From Bin5 sp022821545 (GTDB lineage Bacteria > Chloroflexota > Anaerolineae > Caldilineales > Caldilineaceae): DNA of 64,000 nt. Shown piece by piece: positions 44,464 through 53,549 of the stretch (position 1 is its first letter; each line of letters begins with the position of its first letter). The position numbers and the translations under genes were made by a program. The stretch lies in NCBI GenBank assembly GCA_963664085.2, contig CAXXLO010000002.1:1612001-1676000 (forward strand). The letters run 5' to 3'. Below the pieces are notes generated by a model. It was not told where the DNA came from. It made no database searches and was given only the letters and a program-made list of their open reading frames with translations.

Positions 44464-46491
44464 ATGCGCGCACGGAACCGAACCGTTCGTCCCGCACGTG
44501 GACACGGTTTCGGCCCTCTATTCGACCCCCTCCAACGCCCCGAAGATGGGGCTGGCGGCGGCCTCGAAAGCGGCGCCCTCAATCGGGCAGCGCCCAATCG
44601 CGCCTCCCTTGAACAGGAACATGCCCAGCATCCCCCGGTGTCAGACGATGGGACCAAGATATGGCGTATCGGCTTTGTCGGTGTCGTCCTCACCGGACCG
44701 CTTCTGCTGCTGGTCCTCCGCTTGCTGGATATGCAGGTTATGGGCTGGCAGCAATATGAGCCCCCGCAAATTGTGACAACTGGCCGGAATACCGTTGATG
44801 ACACCACCTCGTGGGGCGTAATCGTCGATCGTGATGGCAATCTTCTCGCCGCCGATCGCTTCACCTATCGAATCACGGCAACACCCAAGTTCATCTCCCA
44901 AAGTGACTACGGCGCCATCGCCCTGCGGCTCGCGTCCAGCATCGGGGCCCCGCCGCTTCAGATTGAAAATCTGTTCATGGAAAACAGTGATAGAGACTAT
45001 CTGATCATCGCGTCGCATATCGATTTTGAACAGGGTCAGCAACTGCTCGCCGAACGCCAGCAGCGTATGGCTGATAGGGACTTCCTGCTGAAGCATATCC
45101 ACATCGCAGCCCATCCCCGACGCTTCTATCCACAAGGAATCCTTGCCAGCCAGGTGCTGGGCTTTCTCAATGCCGAACGCGTGCCGGTGCTTGGCCTCGA
45201 GCGGTATTATCGGAACTTTTTGTCCAGTGATGGCGTTGGTCTTCCACCAGGTCGCCAACTTCCCCGCTCAGAACTCGACGAAAACGTCCTCCGCTTTGTG
45301 CCCAGCGGCCATGGCAAGGGCTTGGTGCTGACCATCGACCGCACCATCCAGCATATCATTGAAGAGGAGCTCCGCTTGGGGATCGGTCTCTACCGCGCCG
45401 AGGCGGGCACTGTTATCGTCATGGACCCAAAGACGGGCGCCATTCTGGGGATGGCCAACTGGCCTACCTTCGACGGCAACAGTTTCGAAGACGGAGACCC
45501 CTATACGTTCACGAATGTTGCCATCAGCGCCCAATTTGAACCGGGATCGGTCTTCAAACTGATCACCGTTGCCGCCGCCCTCGATATTGACGCCGTGGAC
45601 GCCTCAACCGTTTTCGTCGATACTGGCGCCATATCCGTAGAGGGTCACACCGTCCAAAACAGTGACCGCAAGGCTGTCGGTGAACTGAACGTCGCTGATG
45701 CCATGGCCCATTCCAATAACGTAATTACGGTCCAGATCGCTCAGCAGGTCGGCGCCGAAATCTTCTACGATTATGTCTCCCGCTTCGGCTTCGGCGCTGA
45801 CACACATATCGACCTGAGCGGTGAAGTGGCCGGTCAGGTCAGAAACACCGATGCCCCGAACTGGGGAGTGTCCGACCTGGCCACCAACAGCTTTGGCCAG
45901 GGCATTGCCGTTACCCCCATTCAGATGATCTGCGCAGTCGCCGCCATCGCCAACGGCGGCAAACTGATGCGCCCCTACATCGTGCATAGCCGCGTAGCCG
46001 GCGACAACGTTATGGTGACCCAGCCGACAATGGTCTACCAGGTGATCCAGCCGGAAACCGCCCTCCGCATGAACGATATGATGGCCCATGTTGTCAACAC
46101 CGGCAATCAGATGGCCCAGGTCTCCGGCTACAGCGTTGCCGGCAAAAGCGGCACCGCCGAAATCGCCACCGAAGAGGGCTACGTCCAGGACGAGACCATC
46201 GCCAGCTTTATCGGCTACGCGCCGGCCGACGACCCCCAATTTGTCATGCTGGTCAAGCTGGACCGGCCCGACCCGGGCATCAGCCGCTGGGCAGCCTATA
46301 CCGCAACGCCCGTCTTCAGCCGGATTGCCCACCGCCTGTTCGAGCACATGAATATCCCGCCGGACAATGTCCGGCTGTCGGACGACAGTCAGAGCTACTC
46401 CTGTTCGTCCGCCGTAGATTGCCGGGAAATTGCGCCGGAGGCAGCTTCAATACCGGCGGCAGAACCGGTTGCCGAACTCTCAAACCGGTGA
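44464..46491 (+). CDS. ftsI: Penicillin-binding protein, FtsI-type transpeptidase
   Basis: Class B transpeptidase cross-linking septal peptidoglycan. The protein has 675 residues from ATG 44464, chosen because GGAG lies 9 nt upstream; GTG 44416 is an alternative. A basic low-complexity N-terminus leads to one membrane helix (about residues 70-95). The dimerisation domain follows. The catalytic domain shows the SVFK tetrad (serine nucleophile), SNN in AHSNNVITV, and KSGT in AGKSGTAEI, in the right order. The last about 40 residues are Ala/Pro-rich. It is followed by murF after 32 nt; the murE expected between them is missing. Confidence 0.95.
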   Translation: MRARNRTVRPARGHGFGPLFDPLQRPEDGAGGGLESGALNRAAPNRASLEQEHAQHPPVSDDGTKIWRIGFVGVVLTGPLLLLVLRLLDMQVMGWQQYEPPQIVTTGRNTVDDTTSWGVIVDRDGNLLAADRFTYRITATPKFISQSDYGAIALRLASSIGAPPLQIENLFMENSDRDYLIIASHIDFEQGQQLLAERQQRMADRDFLLKHIHIAAHPRRFYPQGILASQVLGFLNAERVPVLGLERYYRNFLSSDGVGLPPGRQLPRSELDENVLRFVPSGHGKGLVLTIDRTIQHIIEEELRLGIGLYRAEAGTVIVMDPKTGAILGMANWPTFDGNSFEDGDPYTFTNVAISAQFEPGSVFKLITVAAALDIDAVDASTVFVDTGAISVEGHTVQNSDRKAVGELNVADAMAHSNNVITVQIAQQVGAEIFYDYVSRFGFGADTHIDLSGEVAGQVRNTDAPNWGVSDLATNSFGQGIAVTPIQMICAVAAIANGGKLMRPYIVHSRVAGDNVMVTQPTMVYQVIQPETALRMNDMMAHVVNTGNQMAQVSGYSVAGKSGTAEIATEEGYVQDETIASFIGYAPADDPQFVMLVKLDRPDPGISRWAAYTATPVFSRIAHRLFEHMNIPPDNVRLSDDSQSYSCSSAVDCREIAPEAASIPAAEPVAELSNR

Positions 46492-46523
46492 CCTGCAGTC
46501 CCTTGCCGCTCGCCGGCGCAGCG

Positions 46524-48269
46524 ATGAGTTACTTCCGTTCCAAGGATTCTGATTCGGTGGCAGACCGACCGAAAGTTGAGACCGCTATCACCCAGCATAC
46601 ACTCTGGCAGGCGCTGACCGGGACGGCCCCGCCGCAGACGCTCGCGCCCCGCCCTATTAGCTGTGCGGTGCTGGACAGCCGTGATGTCGAAGCAGCGTCA
46701 CTGTTCATCGCCTTCAGCGGCGCCCGCACAGACGGCCATAATTTCATCCGCCAGGCGATAGCCGGTGGCGCCGATGCGGTCATCTGCGAAGAGCGGGGTC
46801 TTGAGCAGTTGCACGAGACCGGCGCCCTGCTGGTCGACTGCCGTCGCGGACGGGAGGAACGCGGGGAGAAAAAAGAAGCAAATGCACACCTGGACGTCGG
46901 CCGCCCCATCGCCTACATTGTCTCCGACGCCAACACCGCTTTGCAGGCGACCGGTCTCTTTCAGCGGTTGCATCGCACCCGCCCCGATCTGCGGGTAGTT
47001 GGCGTGACCGGCAGCGTAGGCAAAACCAGCACAAAAGAGCTGACTGCATCGGTCCTCGCGCAACGCTACCGCACCCATCACAACACCGGCAACCTCAACA
47101 GCGAACAGGGGCTGCCGCTGGCTCTCCTCGGCCTGCGCACGGGCCACGAGTGGACTGTGTTGGAGATGGGGATGTACGACCTCGGGGAGATTCGCCTGCT
47201 GTGCGACCTGGCGCGGCCCCATGTTGGCGTCGTGACCAATGTCGGGCCCACCCATCTGGAGCGGCTGGGCACAATAGACCGGATCGCGCAGGCCAAAACT
47301 GAACTGGTAGAGGCTCTTCCCAACGCGCACAACGGAGGCGTGGCCATCCTCAACCAGGACGACGCCCGCGTTCGGGCGATGGCGGCCGCCACCGCTGCCC
47401 GGCCCTTCTACTATGGTCTCTCCGCCGAAGCGGACCTGTGGGCCGACGAAATCGAAAGCCTGGGCATGGAAGGCATCCGCTTCCGTTTTTGCCATCGCCG
47501 GGAAAACGGAAGCATCCACACCCAGCGCCTGAAAGTACCGATTTTGGGCAAACACTCGGTCTATACGGCTCTGGGCGCGGCCGCCGTTGGCATAGTCAGC
47601 GGTCTCTCCTGGCAGGAGATCGTCGCCGGCCTGCAACGGCCGCCGAGCCAGTTGCGCCTTGTTGTGATGCCGGGCATCAACGGCAGCACCGTCATCGACG
47701 ACACATATAACGCCAGCCCTGCCAGTACCGTGGCAGCCCTCAATCTGCTGAACGACCTGTTCACCCGCCGACAATCGGGCGAGGACTGTGCATCCTCTGC
47801 CAGGACCCCGGAGATGGGATCAGGAACAGCGAAACGAACGCCGCAATCCAGCAACGGGAACCATCAGAAACAACACTGCGGCGGACGCCGTATCGCAATC
47901 CTCGGCGATATGAGGGAGTTGGGCGCCTTCACCACAGAAGGGCACAGACAGGTCGGCGCCCATGCCGCCGGCGTAACCGATCTGCTCGTTACTGTCGGCG
48001 CCCTGGGCCGTCTTATCGCCGACGAGGCCCGCAAAGCAGGCCTGCCTTCCCAGAACGTGTACGAAGCCGGTGATTTTGAGACGGCCGTGCAAATTCTGAA
48101 GGAAACGGCTCAACCGCAGGATCTTCTGCTCGTCAAAGGCAGCCGTGCAGTGGGGATGGAACGAATTGTCCCCGCAATCTCACAGCAGCCGGCAACAGCC
48201 GCAGCGACAGACCCAGCCCGCCGCCCAGTGTCAGACAAAGGGGCCGGCGGCGGCCTCCTCAAAGGTTAA
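46524..48269 (+). CDS. murF: UDP-N-acetylmuramoyl-tripeptide-D-alanyl-D-alanine ligase
   Basis: MurF adds D-Ala-D-Ala to the UDP-MurNAc tripeptide. The protein has 581 residues, longer than the usual about 450. Start is ATG 46524; the frame overlaps the end of ftsI further upstream. The ATP loop GVTGSVGKTSTKEL lies near residue 160, with HNTGNLNSEQGLPLALL and LEMGMYDLGEI after it, and NVGPTHLERLG. DDTYNASPAS is followed by an insert of about 45 residues rich in Ser, Gly and Gln, then ILGDMRELG. The C-terminus also carries about 35 extra low-complexity residues. mraY follows 11 nt later. Confidence 0.94.
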   Translation: MSYFRSKDSDSVADRPKVETAITQHTLWQALTGTAPPQTLAPRPISCAVLDSRDVEAASLFIAFSGARTDGHNFIRQAIAGGADAVICEERGLEQLHETGALLVDCRRGREERGEKKEANAHLDVGRPIAYIVSDANTALQATGLFQRLHRTRPDLRVVGVTGSVGKTSTKELTASVLAQRYRTHHNTGNLNSEQGLPLALLGLRTGHEWTVLEMGMYDLGEIRLLCDLARPHVGVVTNVGPTHLERLGTIDRIAQAKTELVEALPNAHNGGVAILNQDDARVRAMAAATAARPFYYGLSAEADLWADEIESLGMEGIRFRFCHRRENGSIHTQRLKVPILGKHSVYTALGAAAVGIVSGLSWQEIVAGLQRPPSQLRLVVMPGINGSTVIDDTYNASPASTVAALNLLNDLFTRRQSGEDCASSARTPEMGSGTAKRTPQSSNGNHQKQHCGGRRIAILGDMRELGAFTTEGHRQVGAHAAGVTDLLVTVGALGRLIADEARKAGLPSQNVYEAGDFETAVQILKETAQPQDLLLVKGSRAVGMERIVPAISQQPATAAATDPARRPVSDKGAGGGLLKG

Positions 48270-48280
48270 GGGGCTCGTAG

Positions 48281-49282
48281 ATGGAATTTCCGCTGGTGCT
48301 CGGGACACTCAGCTTCTTCATCGCCGTAATCTGGGGTCAGCCACTGATGACCCTGTTGAAACACTATCGAATCGGCAAACAAGTGCGGATCGAAGGACCG
48401 GACTCACACCAGGAGAAGACCGGCACGCCGACGATGGGGGGACTGCTGTTTGTGGTGCCGGTCCTCTTGATTACGGGGGCGCTCAATCTGGGTAGTCTGC
48501 TTGGCTTTACCCTGATAGGCCAGAGTACACTGTTGCTCTTTTTCTGTCTGGCGGCGCACGCGACGCTGGGCGCCGTCGATGACTGGCTGGGACTCCGCGG
48601 CCAGGGGAAAGGGATGTCGGCGCGGATGAAGAGCGGATTCCAGTTCATCTTTGCAGCCATTATCGTGGGCATCCTCTATTACGGGCCGCCCGACCTCTAC
48701 TATGTAGGCGTGCCCGGCATTCCACAGTGGGTTTCGATCGGCTGGATGTTCATTCCGGTGGGTATCCTGATCATTATCGGGTTCAGCAATGCGGTCAATC
48801 TGACCGATGGACTCGACAGCCTGGCGGGAAGCATCAGTGGGATTGCGTTTGCCAGCTACGGGCTGATTGCCCACAGGCAGGGGCAGACCTATCTGGCGGC
48901 TTTCTGTTTCACCATGGTGGGAGCGCTGTTCGCCTTTCTCTGGTTCAATGCCCACCCGGCGCAGATCTTCATGGGGGACACCGGTAGCCTGGCTTTGGGC
49001 GCAACCCTTGCCCTGGTGGCGCTGATGACCGGTCAATGGCTGTTGCTGCCGGTGGTCGGGTTTGTCTTTGTCGCCGAAACGGTTTCCGTACTGCTGCAGG
49101 TGGCGTCTGCAAAGCTCAGCCGCCGCTACTTGGGTCGTGACATCCGCCTGTTCAAAATGACGCCGATCCACCACCATTTTGAACTGCTGGGGTGGAGCGA
49201 AACACAGGTCAAAGAGAGATTCTGGATTGTCGGTGTGCTGAGTGGAATGTTGGGAGTGGCCCTGGCGCTGTGGAACGGGTGA
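48281..49282 (+). CDS. mraY: Phospho-N-acetylmuramoyl-pentapeptide-transferase
   Basis: MraY forms lipid I by joining phospho-MurNAc-pentapeptide to undecaprenyl phosphate. The protein has 333 residues with about ten membrane segments. The family markers are present: KTGTPTMGG near residue 45, VDDWLGL (catalytic aspartates) near 90, NAVNLTDGLDSLAG near 170, FMGDTGSLALG near 225 and the histidine cluster PIHHHFELLGWSE near 290. The lipid substrate comes from UppS (6145-6909). The gene continues the murF reading direction with an 11-nt gap and is followed by murD after 124 nt. Confidence 0.97.
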   Translation: MEFPLVLGTLSFFIAVIWGQPLMTLLKHYRIGKQVRIEGPDSHQEKTGTPTMGGLLFVVPVLLITGALNLGSLLGFTLIGQSTLLLFFCLAAHATLGAVDDWLGLRGQGKGMSARMKSGFQFIFAAIIVGILYYGPPDLYYVGVPGIPQWVSIGWMFIPVGILIIIGFSNAVNLTDGLDSLAGSISGIAFASYGLIAHRQGQTYLAAFCFTMVGALFAFLWFNAHPAQIFMGDTGSLALGATLALVALMTGQWLLLPVVGFVFVAETVSVLLQVASAKLSRRYLGRDIRLFKMTPIHHHFELLGWSETQVKERFWIVGVLSGMLGVALALWNG

Positions 49283-49406
49283 CCACCGCCTGCATCCGTT
49301 TCATACCGGCGGCGACTCGATTCCTGGTGGCCGGTTTTCAGTTCCTGGTTAAGGCCGGGGGACAAGGCGTAAACCAGGAACTCGATACCGCAAGGAGAAC
49401 GGTACC

Positions 49407-50957
49407 ATGATTGCCAACGCCGGAGTATTCAACTTCGAAAAACGCAATGTCGTTATTCTGGGGATGGGCCGTCAAGGATTGGCGTTGGCCCGTTTCTTCG
49501 CGGTAGGTGGCGCAAACGTAACCATCAGCGATGTCGCGCCCGCTCAAGAGTTGGCCGAAGAGTTGGAGAAGTTGGGTGATTTGCCCGTAGCGCTTGCCTT
49601 GGGCGGCCACCCTCCCAACCTGCTTGATGACTGCGATCTGCTCTGCCTCAGCGGCGGTGTGCGGCTCCAATCACAGTTGGTGCAGGACGCCATCCGTCGC
49701 GGCGTCCCTCTCAGCAATGACAGCCTGCTCACTATGCAGCTGGCCCCCTGCCCCGTCATCGCCATTACCGGCAGCAGCGGCAAGACAACCACGACAACGC
49801 TCGTCGGTGAAATGTTGCAGAAAACCGTCGGTGACGCCCACTCCGTCCATGTCGGAGGCAATATCGGCATGCCGCTGCTGGACCGCCTCGACGCGATTCG
49901 GGAAGATGACATTATGGTGCTCGAGCTGAGCAGTTTTCAGCTTGAACTGTTCGATCCGAATGTCGCCTATGGCCCGCTCGACCGGCTGGGGCCCGACGTA
50001 GCCGCCATTCTCAATATCACGCCCAATCATCTGGACCGGCATTCGTCGATGGCCGACTATGTCTTGGCAAAGTCCAACCTGTTGCGCCATCTGAAACCCA
50101 CCAGCGTCGTTGTTCTCAACGCCGATGATCCCGTGGCCAGCCGGATGGCCGGCTGGCATGATGACGAGAAACCCATTCCCGCCGATTGGGAACTGGACTC
50201 TCTCCTGGCGCAGTGCCGTTCCGTCCTGGGCAAAGACAGGCGCATCATTCCCTTCTCCGCCTCTTCGGGCCGAAGCCAGCGCTCGTCACTTCACGATTCC
50301 AAGTCCCGGCCGCGGTCGGCCGTCGGCGCCTGGTCATCCGAAGCGACCGAAGATCTCTTCTTCGAAGGCCGGCCCTTCTGCCGCCGTACTGACGTCCGAC
50401 TGCGAGGGGAGCACAATATCGCCAACCTGTTGGCGGCCGCGGCCGTCAGCGGAGCGGCCGGCGCATCCCAGGAGGCGATGGGGCGCGTTGCCCGCTCCTT
50501 TGCCGGTGTACCCCACAGGCTGGAGGAGATGCGGCCCAAAGGCAACGTCGTATGGATCAACGACAGCATCGCGACCGCTCCGGAGCGAGCCGTCGCCGGG
50601 CTCCAGGTCTTCCCCCCGGGCGCGCAGACGCTCATTCTCCTGGCCGGCGGCAAAGACAAGAATTTGCCCTGGGATACTTTCGCCGACGAAGTGCTGGATC
50701 GGGTCCAATGTCTGATCGGGTTTGGAGAAGCGGGGTCGATGATCGCCGACAAGGTGCGGGAACGGGCCTCCTTCCGGCGTATCTCCGCTCCCTGTTGCGC
50801 GGTTGTACAGCGCCTCGACGAGGCCGTCGTCCTCGCCAGGCAGACTGCCACGCCGGGTACCGTTGTGCTCTTTTCCCCGGGCGGTACCAGCTACGATGCC
50901 TACAAAAACTTCGAACAGCGCGGGGAGCATTTTCGTAACTTGGTGGCCGGTGGCTAG
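49407..50957 (+). CDS. murD: UDP-N-acetylmuramoylalanine-D-glutamate ligase
   Basis: MurD adds D-glutamate to UDP-MurNAc-L-Ala. The protein has 516 residues; most are near 450. Start ATG 49407 is supported by AAGGAGAA upstream. The N-terminal Rossmann part (VVILGMGRQGLALARFF) binds the UDP moiety. The ATP loop ITGSSGKTTTT lies near 127 and NITPNHLDRHSSM near 210. The C-terminal domain has INDSIATAPE and LAGGKDK. An insert of about 50 residues, rich in Ser/Arg, lies near 285-325. The C-terminal TVVLFSPGGTSYDAYKNFEQRGEHF ending (here SPGGTSYDAYKNFEQRG) is typical of MurD. Confidence 0.96.
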   Translation: MIANAGVFNFEKRNVVILGMGRQGLALARFFAVGGANVTISDVAPAQELAEELEKLGDLPVALALGGHPPNLLDDCDLLCLSGGVRLQSQLVQDAIRRGVPLSNDSLLTMQLAPCPVIAITGSSGKTTTTTLVGEMLQKTVGDAHSVHVGGNIGMPLLDRLDAIREDDIMVLELSSFQLELFDPNVAYGPLDRLGPDVAAILNITPNHLDRHSSMADYVLAKSNLLRHLKPTSVVVLNADDPVASRMAGWHDDEKPIPADWELDSLLAQCRSVLGKDRRIIPFSASSGRSQRSSLHDSKSRPRSAVGAWSSEATEDLFFEGRPFCRRTDVRLRGEHNIANLLAAAAVSGAAGASQEAMGRVARSFAGVPHRLEEMRPKGNVVWINDSIATAPERAVAGLQVFPPGAQTLILLAGGKDKNLPWDTFADEVLDRVQCLIGFGEAGSMIADKVRERASFRRISAPCCAVVQRLDEAVVLARQTATPGTVVLFSPGGTSYDAYKNFEQRGEHFRNLVAGG

Positions 50958-51029
50958 TGGCAACCCCACTCTGCCGGCCCTCGGCAACGAACTCTCAGCT
51001 TACTGCACGTTGCTGCGGAAGATAGAGAA

Positions 51030-52409
51030 ATGACTATGGCGCTTCAGGTCAGCCAAGTGAAACAGATCGGAAGGTTCGGGCCCAACATTGATTGGGCGCT
51101 GGCCACTGTCCTGACCTGCCTGATTCTGTTTGGGTCTGTCATGGTCTTCAGCGCCAGTTACCCTTGGGCGCTGGAAAATCAGGTATCCCCCTTCTACTAC
51201 GTATTGCTGCAGCTCCGCTGGTTGGGTGTCGGCCTGGTGGCGTTGGTCGGCGCCGCCATTGTCCCCTACCGGATATGGGAGCGGTGGAGCATACCACTAA
51301 TGGCGTTGGGGCTGATCTCCCTCATTGCGCTCATCTTTCTGGGCGAAAACCGTTTCGGCGCAACCCGCGCCTTCCCCGGCGGCCGCGTTCAGCCGAGTGA
51401 ACCGGTGAAAGTGATCGTTCTCATTTACATCAGCACCTGGCTGGCCAGCAAGGGCGATCGAATCAAAGATATCAACTATGGGCTGATCCCCTTCGGCGTG
51501 CTTATGGGGATCGTGACGAGCCTGATCGTGGTGCAGCCGGACATCAGCACAACGATTCTTATCGTTGTCACCGCGTTGATCATCTTCTTTCTGGCGGGCG
51601 CTGAGTTGAAACAGCTTATCCTGGGCGGGTTTGTGGCCACCGTCACCTTCTGGCTGGTGATCACCCGCAACAGCTATGCCAGCCGCCGGGTCAGCGCACT
51701 GCTCGAGTCGATCCAATCTCCTTTGAATAGCTCCGAATGGCAGATCCGCGAGGCTAGCCAAGCCATTGTCAAAGGAGGTCCGCTTGGCGTGGGTCTGGGC
51801 AACAGCACCGAAAAGTTGCCGGGGAATCTGCCCCTGTCCTGGTCGGACAATATCTTTGCGGTGATCGGCGAGGAGATGGGGTTGCTGGGCACGCTGGCGG
51901 TCATCCTCCTCTTCACCCTCTTTGTCTATCGGGGCCTGCGCATCGCCAGTGAATCGACCGATATCTTCGGCTCCTTACTGGCAGTGGGTATCACCTCACT
52001 CATCATCCTGCAGGCCATCATTCACATTGCCGTCGCGGTGGCCGTCGCGCCTCCCACCGGCGTAACACTGCCGTTCGTCAGCTTTGGCGGCAGTTCTCTT
52101 GTCACGTCAATGGGGGCTGCCGGCATACTGCTCAACATCAGCCGCTATCGCGGTCTGCCCCCTCCCGCTGCGCCCCGTCGCGGCGAAGCCGGCGCACGCC
52201 CTCACATCACGGCGGGCGACCGGATTCGTGGGGGCTTGGCAAACGCATTTGGGGCAAAAAAATCCGGGGCATCCTCTGCCCCCCCAGGGCAGACAGCCCA
52301 TGCGCCTTCTAATTTCGGGTGGTGGAACCGGGGGTCACATATATCCGGCTCTCGCCGTCGTCGAACAACTAAGAATCAACGCTCTGACCGCCGCGCCCGT
52401 TCAGGGTAA
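51030..52409 (+). CDS. ftsW: FtsW lipid II polymerase (SEDS family)
   Basis: SEDS glycosyltransferase that polymerises septal glycan with FtsI. The protein has 459 residues with about ten membrane helices. RFGATRAFPGGRVQPSEPVK (about 110-130), the GPLGVGLGNSTEKLPGNLP block (about 250) and EEMGLLGTLAV (about 275) are characteristic. The membrane core ends near residue 380 with SFGGSSLVTSMGAAGILLNISRYRG (as SFGGSSLVTSMGAAG). The remaining about 80 residues are Gly/Ala/Arg-rich, and their coding sequence overlaps the start of murG by 110 nt in another frame. The stop codon may therefore be misplaced by a late frameshift, or the tail is real. Confidence 0.93.
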   Translation: MTMALQVSQVKQIGRFGPNIDWALATVLTCLILFGSVMVFSASYPWALENQVSPFYYVLLQLRWLGVGLVALVGAAIVPYRIWERWSIPLMALGLISLIALIFLGENRFGATRAFPGGRVQPSEPVKVIVLIYISTWLASKGDRIKDINYGLIPFGVLMGIVTSLIVVQPDISTTILIVVTALIIFFLAGAELKQLILGGFVATVTFWLVITRNSYASRRVSALLESIQSPLNSSEWQIREASQAIVKGGPLGVGLGNSTEKLPGNLPLSWSDNIFAVIGEEMGLLGTLAVILLFTLFVYRGLRIASESTDIFGSLLAVGITSLIILQAIIHIAVAVAVAPPTGVTLPFVSFGGSSLVTSMGAAGILLNISRYRGLPPPAAPRRGEAGARPHITAGDRIRGGLANAFGAKKSGASSAPPGQTAHAPSNFGWWNRGSHISGSRRRRTTKNQRSDRRARSG

Positions 52410-53442
52410 CCCTGCCCTGCTGTGGCTGGGGAGCCGGACCGGCATCGAGCACCCTCTTGTGCAGAACGCTGGCATCCCCTTCCATGACATTCAAAGCGGC
52501 GCGTTGCGAGGACGCAATCCATTGATGGCTTCACGTAATCTGGCCAAAGTGCTGGCAGGCATACGCCAGTCTCTGCAGATTCTCGAAGAATTCCGGCCCC
52601 AGGCATGTTTTGCGACCGGTGGATATGTCATGGCGCCCGTTGCGATAGCCTGTCGCATGCGCTCGGTGCCGGTGATGATCTATCTGCCCGACATGACCCC
52701 CGGCTTGGCGGTGCGCTGGCTCAGCCGCCTGGCCCAGCGGGTCGCGGTCAGCTTCCCCGAAGTGGCCGGCTTCTTCGGCCAAAAGGCGGTGGTCACCGGC
52801 TACCCCGTTCGTGCCTCACTCTTGCAAGCGATAGAGGACAGGCAGACAGCCCGACGCAAACTGACCCAAAAACTGAGACTGGACCTGGAGGACCGGCTAC
52901 CTCTGCTGCTGGTCTTCGGCGGCAGCCAGGGCGCCCGCAGTATCAACCGGGCCGTCTGGCAGGCCGCGCCTATGCTCTTGTCCGCCTGCCAGATTCTGCA
53001 CGTCATCGGAACGCGCGACTGGCCCCTGCTGGAACAGGATGGACCGGCTCTCTGGGATAGCCCGCTGGCCTACCGCTACCATCCCGTGCCCTATCTGCAC
53101 GAGGAAATGGCTTGGGCCCTGGCCAGCGCGGACTTGGCGGTCGCCCGTGCCGGGGCCAGTGTGCTGGCCGAGTTTCCGCTGGCGCGTCTCCCGTCGGTGC
53201 TCGCGCCTCTGCCCGGCGCCGGCTCCCATCAGCTTCCCAATGCACGGAAACTGGCCGAATCCGGCGGCACGATCATCATCGAAGACGGACAACTGGCCGA
53301 GAGTCTGGAACCGACCATCGCGGCCCTGCTGACCGATGAAAGTCGGCGACTTGCCATGGGGGCGGCGGTCGGCGCTCTGGCCCGGCCCCAGGCCGCAGAC
53401 AATATCGTACGCGAACTTCAGCGGCTCGTAGCCCATGGCTAG
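52300..53442 (+). CDS. murG: UDP-N-acetylglucosamine-undecaprenyl-PP-MurNAc-pentapeptide transferase
   Basis: MurG converts lipid I to lipid II on the inner membrane face. The protein has 380 residues from ATG 52300, where the family opening LLISGGGTGGHIYPALAV starts; the frame runs upstream into ftsW and that part is not real. FATGGYVMAPVAIA (about 105-118), VTGYPVR (about 165) and LVFGGSQGARSINRAVW (about 205) follow. The C-terminal acceptor region has RAGASVLAEFPLARLPSVLAPLPGA (as RAGASVLAEFPLARL) and HQLPNARKL. It overlaps ftsW by 110 nt. Two membrane genes and murC follow. Confidence 0.96.
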   Translation: MRLLISGGGTGGHIYPALAVVEQLRINALTAAPVQGNPALLWLGSRTGIEHPLVQNAGIPFHDIQSGALRGRNPLMASRNLAKVLAGIRQSLQILEEFRPQACFATGGYVMAPVAIACRMRSVPVMIYLPDMTPGLAVRWLSRLAQRVAVSFPEVAGFFGQKAVVTGYPVRASLLQAIEDRQTARRKLTQKLRLDLEDRLPLLLVFGGSQGARSINRAVWQAAPMLLSACQILHVIGTRDWPLLEQDGPALWDSPLAYRYHPVPYLHEEMAWALASADLAVARAGASVLAEFPLARLPSVLAPLPGAGSHQLPNARKLAESGGTIIIEDGQLAESLEPTIAALLTDESRRLAMGAAVGALARPQAADNIVRELQRLVAHG

Positions 53443-53549
53443 CACGGTTCACCGGCCGCCGGGATTGTGGACAGTGATTATTGAAAGTGATTGCCAAGCA
53501 GGCGGGATAGACCCAACGGGTGCCCTCCTCCCAGGATGAAAGCATAAAA

